Assembly: GCA_913046175.1 (NCBI GenBank)
Contig: CAJWSN010000059.1
Span: 1-7,928 of the forward strand
Source: an uncultured Opitutia bacterium
Lineage (GTDB): Bacteria; Verrucomicrobiota; Verrucomicrobiia; Opitutales; JABJCN01
Length of the DNA: 7,928 bases
Reading direction: 5' to 3'
Under the pieces are notes generated by a model. It was not told where the DNA came from and searched no databases. It worked only from the letters and a program-made list of their open reading frames with translations. Positions 5,919 through 7,928 of the stretch are shown piece after piece. The translations under genes were made by a program, and so were the position numbers. Each line of letters starts with the position of its first letter. Position 1 is the stretch's first letter.

Positions 5919-7925
5919 ATGTCCAACCGTCTCGCCAATGAATCAAGTTTGTATCTTCGCCAGCATGCCGGGAATCCTGTGGACTGGTGGCCATGGTGTC
6001 CAGAGGCCTTGGCGGAGGCAAAGAGACTGAACCGTCCGCTGTTGGTTTCTGTGGGTTATTCATCCTGCCATTGGTGTCATGTGATGGAGCGTGAATGTTT
6101 TGAAAACGAATATATCGCAAACCTCATGAACCAGCATTTCATCAACATCAAGGTTGATCGTGAGGAACGTCCGGATATTGACCATATTTACATGGAGGCG
6201 GTCCAGATGGTGACCCAGCAGGGGGGCTGGCCCTTGAATTGTTTCTGCCTGCCGGACGGGAGTCCATTCTTTGGCGGGACCTATTTCCCGCCGGAGGAAG
6301 TTGGTCGGGGAATCATACCCTGGCCCCAGCTCCTCCTGCGTATCAGCAAACACTTTAAGGAGGCCCGGGCCGACCTTGAGGAAAATGCCGACTCAATCCT
6401 CAAGAACATGGCCCATAACAACAACGCCCGCACCCCGGGAGGTGGGGAATGGAGCAACGCCCTGCTTTTGCCTGGAGCCCGGTTTATTTGCCGACAGCAT
6501 GATGATGGACACGGTGGGTTTGGTAATGCGCCGAAATTTCCACCCTCCATGAAGCTCAACTATCTGCTGGAGGTTCGCAACAGTGCGACCTGCGAATTGG
6601 CGGAACCGGAATTTGCATCGCGCATTGATGCCGTGGTCAAAAAAACCCTCTCGGCCATGGCCCGTGGCGGACTCTTTGACCAGGTTGGTGGTGGCTTCAC
6701 CCGCTACAGTGTGGATTCGGAATGGAAGATTCCACATTTTGAAAAAATGCTCTACGACAACGGACTTCTCCTCGATGTTTATTCCAAGGGCTGGCTTCGG
6801 TATCGCGAGCCTTTGTTTCGTGCGGTCATCGAGGAGACAGTCGGCTGGCTTAAACGTGAGATGCTGGCCGGGAACGGTGCCTTTTACTCCTCGCTTGATG
6901 CCGACAGTGAGGGCGTTGAGGGCAAATGCTACGTCTGGAACCCGGAGCAGGTATTTGAAGTCCTTGGCCGAGAGGAGGGCACCGCATTTTGTGAAACCTA
7001 TGATATTTCCGAATCAGGCAATTTTGAGCATGGGCTCTCCAATCCAATCCTGAAGCCGGAGGATTTTTCAAAGCGTCAGGACTGGTCTTCCCAGCGTCAA
7101 AAACTGCTGGCTGCCCGTGAGTTACGTGTACAGCCCGGTAAGGATACCAAGCAGCTTGTCGCCTGGAATGCCCTCTGTCTCCGTGGCCTTGCCGAGGCGG
7201 GCTTTGCCTTGGGCGAACAGGAGTGGCTGAAGATGGCCCGGAATGTTGCGGACTGGATTTTGGAAAAGATGCTTTTGGAGGATGGGCGTTTGTGTGCGGT
7301 CTTCTATGAGGAAAAAGGTCCGCAGGGAAGTGCCTGCCTGGACGATTATGCCTTTACCATCGAGGCCTTGCTTTCATTGGTTTCCCACGTGGACTGGCTG
7401 GAACCCGGTGTCTCGGCAACATACCTTGCCCGGGCCCGTGAGTTGATGGATGCCGTCTGCACGCATTTCAGGGACGAGAAACTTCCTGGCTTTTTCTTCA
7501 CTGCCGACGACCACGAAAAACTGGTCTTTCGCAAGAAGGAGTGGTTTGACAACGCAATTCCGTCCGGGAATTCCAGTCTCATCCACAGCCTCTCATGTCT
7601 GTATGCACTGACTGGAGATGCGGTTTACGAGCGGGAGCTGGCCGATTTTCGAGGTGCCTGCATCCAGAACGCCACGGAGTTGCCTCATGGCACTTCGCAC
7701 GCCATGGCCGGATTGACTGCAGATGCTGTTGGTGTGGCTGTTGTCAAGGTGAAGGGAATCAAGGACCTGGAACCTCTTCGCCAGTCAATCACGGAAAAGC
7801 CCTGGCGGCGAATTTTTGTGCAGTGTACAGATGATGCGGAACAGCCGGACGGCTACCAGTTGTGCGTCGGCACCCAGTGCCTTGAAGTATCAACAGACCA
7901 TCGCGAAGTACTGGAGAAACTATAG
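5919..7925 (+). CDS. Thioredoxin-fold protein of the DUF255 / YyaL / SPATA20 family
   Basis: This complete 668-residue protein belongs to a widely conserved family related to bacterial YyaL and animal SPATA20; its reaction is not established. The N-terminal third is a thioredoxin-like domain: NRLANESSLYLRQHAGNPVDWWPW opens it, the redox-type motif is YSSCHWCHVM (C50 and C53), and VDREERPDID and GGWPLNCFCLPDG follow, all hallmarks of the family. From about residue 190 the protein is helical and repetitive in style, with GGFGNAPKFPP (199-209), FDQVGGGFTRYSVDSEWKIPHFEKMLYDN (253-281) and later DADSEGVEG and LVAWNALCLRGLAEAG, matching the six-hairpin glycosidase-like barrel assigned to the family. 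There is no signal peptide or membrane segment, so it should be cytoplasmic. The length is normal and nothing is truncated; the stop is TAG three bases before the window end. The start ATG is supported by the conserved N-terminus. It diverges from mutL, with no operon partner visible. Confidence 0.93.
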   Translation: MSNRLANESSLYLRQHAGNPVDWWPWCPEALAEAKRLNRPLLVSVGYSSCHWCHVMERECFENEYIANLMNQHFINIKVDREERPDIDHIYMEAVQMVTQQGGWPLNCFCLPDGSPFFGGTYFPPEEVGRGIIPWPQLLLRISKHFKEARADLEENADSILKNMAHNNNARTPGGGEWSNALLLPGARFICRQHDDGHGGFGNAPKFPPSMKLNYLLEVRNSATCELAEPEFASRIDAVVKKTLSAMARGGLFDQVGGGFTRYSVDSEWKIPHFEKMLYDNGLLLDVYSKGWLRYREPLFRAVIEETVGWLKREMLAGNGAFYSSLDADSEGVEGKCYVWNPEQVFEVLGREEGTAFCETYDISESGNFEHGLSNPILKPEDFSKRQDWSSQRQKLLAARELRVQPGKDTKQLVAWNALCLRGLAEAGFALGEQEWLKMARNVADWILEKMLLEDGRLCAVFYEEKGPQGSACLDDYAFTIEALLSLVSHVDWLEPGVSATYLARARELMDAVCTHFRDEKLPGFFFTADDHEKLVFRKKEWFDNAIPSGNSSLIHSLSCLYALTGDAVYERELADFRGACIQNATELPHGTSHAMAGLTADAVGVAVVKVKGIKDLEPLRQSITEKPWRRIFVQCTDDAEQPDGYQLCVGTQCLEVSTDHREVLEKL

Positions 7926-7928
7926 AAA

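Noticed and set aside
5852..5938. Extending mutL to the TTG at 5938
   Set aside because: The added 29 residues would overlap the start of the divergent gene and precede the highly conserved MutL N-terminus, which normally begins at MSRI-like sequence.
1..7928. A new defence, mobile or secretion system
   Set aside because: All five genes belong to known chromosomal families with intact order, there are no repeats beyond those listed, and no accessory-type proteins or sharp composition change.

Overview
The window carries five protein-coding genes on both strands. All five read as ordinary chromosomal housekeeping genes, packed with little non-coding DNA (the longest gap is about 110 bases). 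I see no tRNA, rRNA, CRISPR array, insertion sequence, phage gene, attachment site or toxin-antitoxin module. By eye the base composition is moderate, somewhat above half G+C, and even from gene to gene, so there is no sign of a transferred island. The host is a free-living type of heterotrophic bacterium with mismatch repair, glycogen/alpha-glucan use and a thioredoxin system. The style of the proteins, the weak Shine-Dalgarno signals on most genes and the gene mix suggest the Verrucomicrobiota/PVC side of the tree, but this is an impression only and is not proven by any marker in the window.

Layout from left to right. Bases 2-631 (+) are the C-terminal two thirds of a thioredoxin reductase whose start lies before the window. 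It runs tail-to-tail into a DUF3108 protein (628-1401, -), and the two stop codons share the tetranucleotide TTAG. Upstream of the DUF3108 gene on the same strand are a glycogen/alpha-glucan phosphorylase (1508-3949, -) and the mismatch-repair protein MutL (4046-5851, -). Transcription therefore goes mutL, then glgP, then DUF3108, with gaps of about 96 and 106 bases. A 67-base divergent region (5852-5918) separates mutL from a rightward gene for a large thioredoxin-fold protein of the DUF255/YyaL/SPATA20 family (5919-7925), which is complete and ends three bases before the window edge.

The genes do not form an evident single pathway. The reductase regenerates reduced thioredoxin, the phosphorylase releases glucose-1-phosphate from storage glucan, and MutL couples MutS mismatch recognition to strand removal. 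The DUF3108 and DUF255 proteins have no firmly established function.

The most notable observations are both in MutL. First, the C-terminal domain keeps a likely sliding-clamp-binding motif (QELLLP) but has lost the metal-binding residues of the usual endonuclease site (HLQA in place of DQHA, no ACR motif, CPQG in place of CPHG). Second, the linker contains a run of nine C on the coding strand at which loss or gain of one base would remove the whole C-terminal domain, a possible built-in mutator switch. I did not find a clearly new multi-gene system here.
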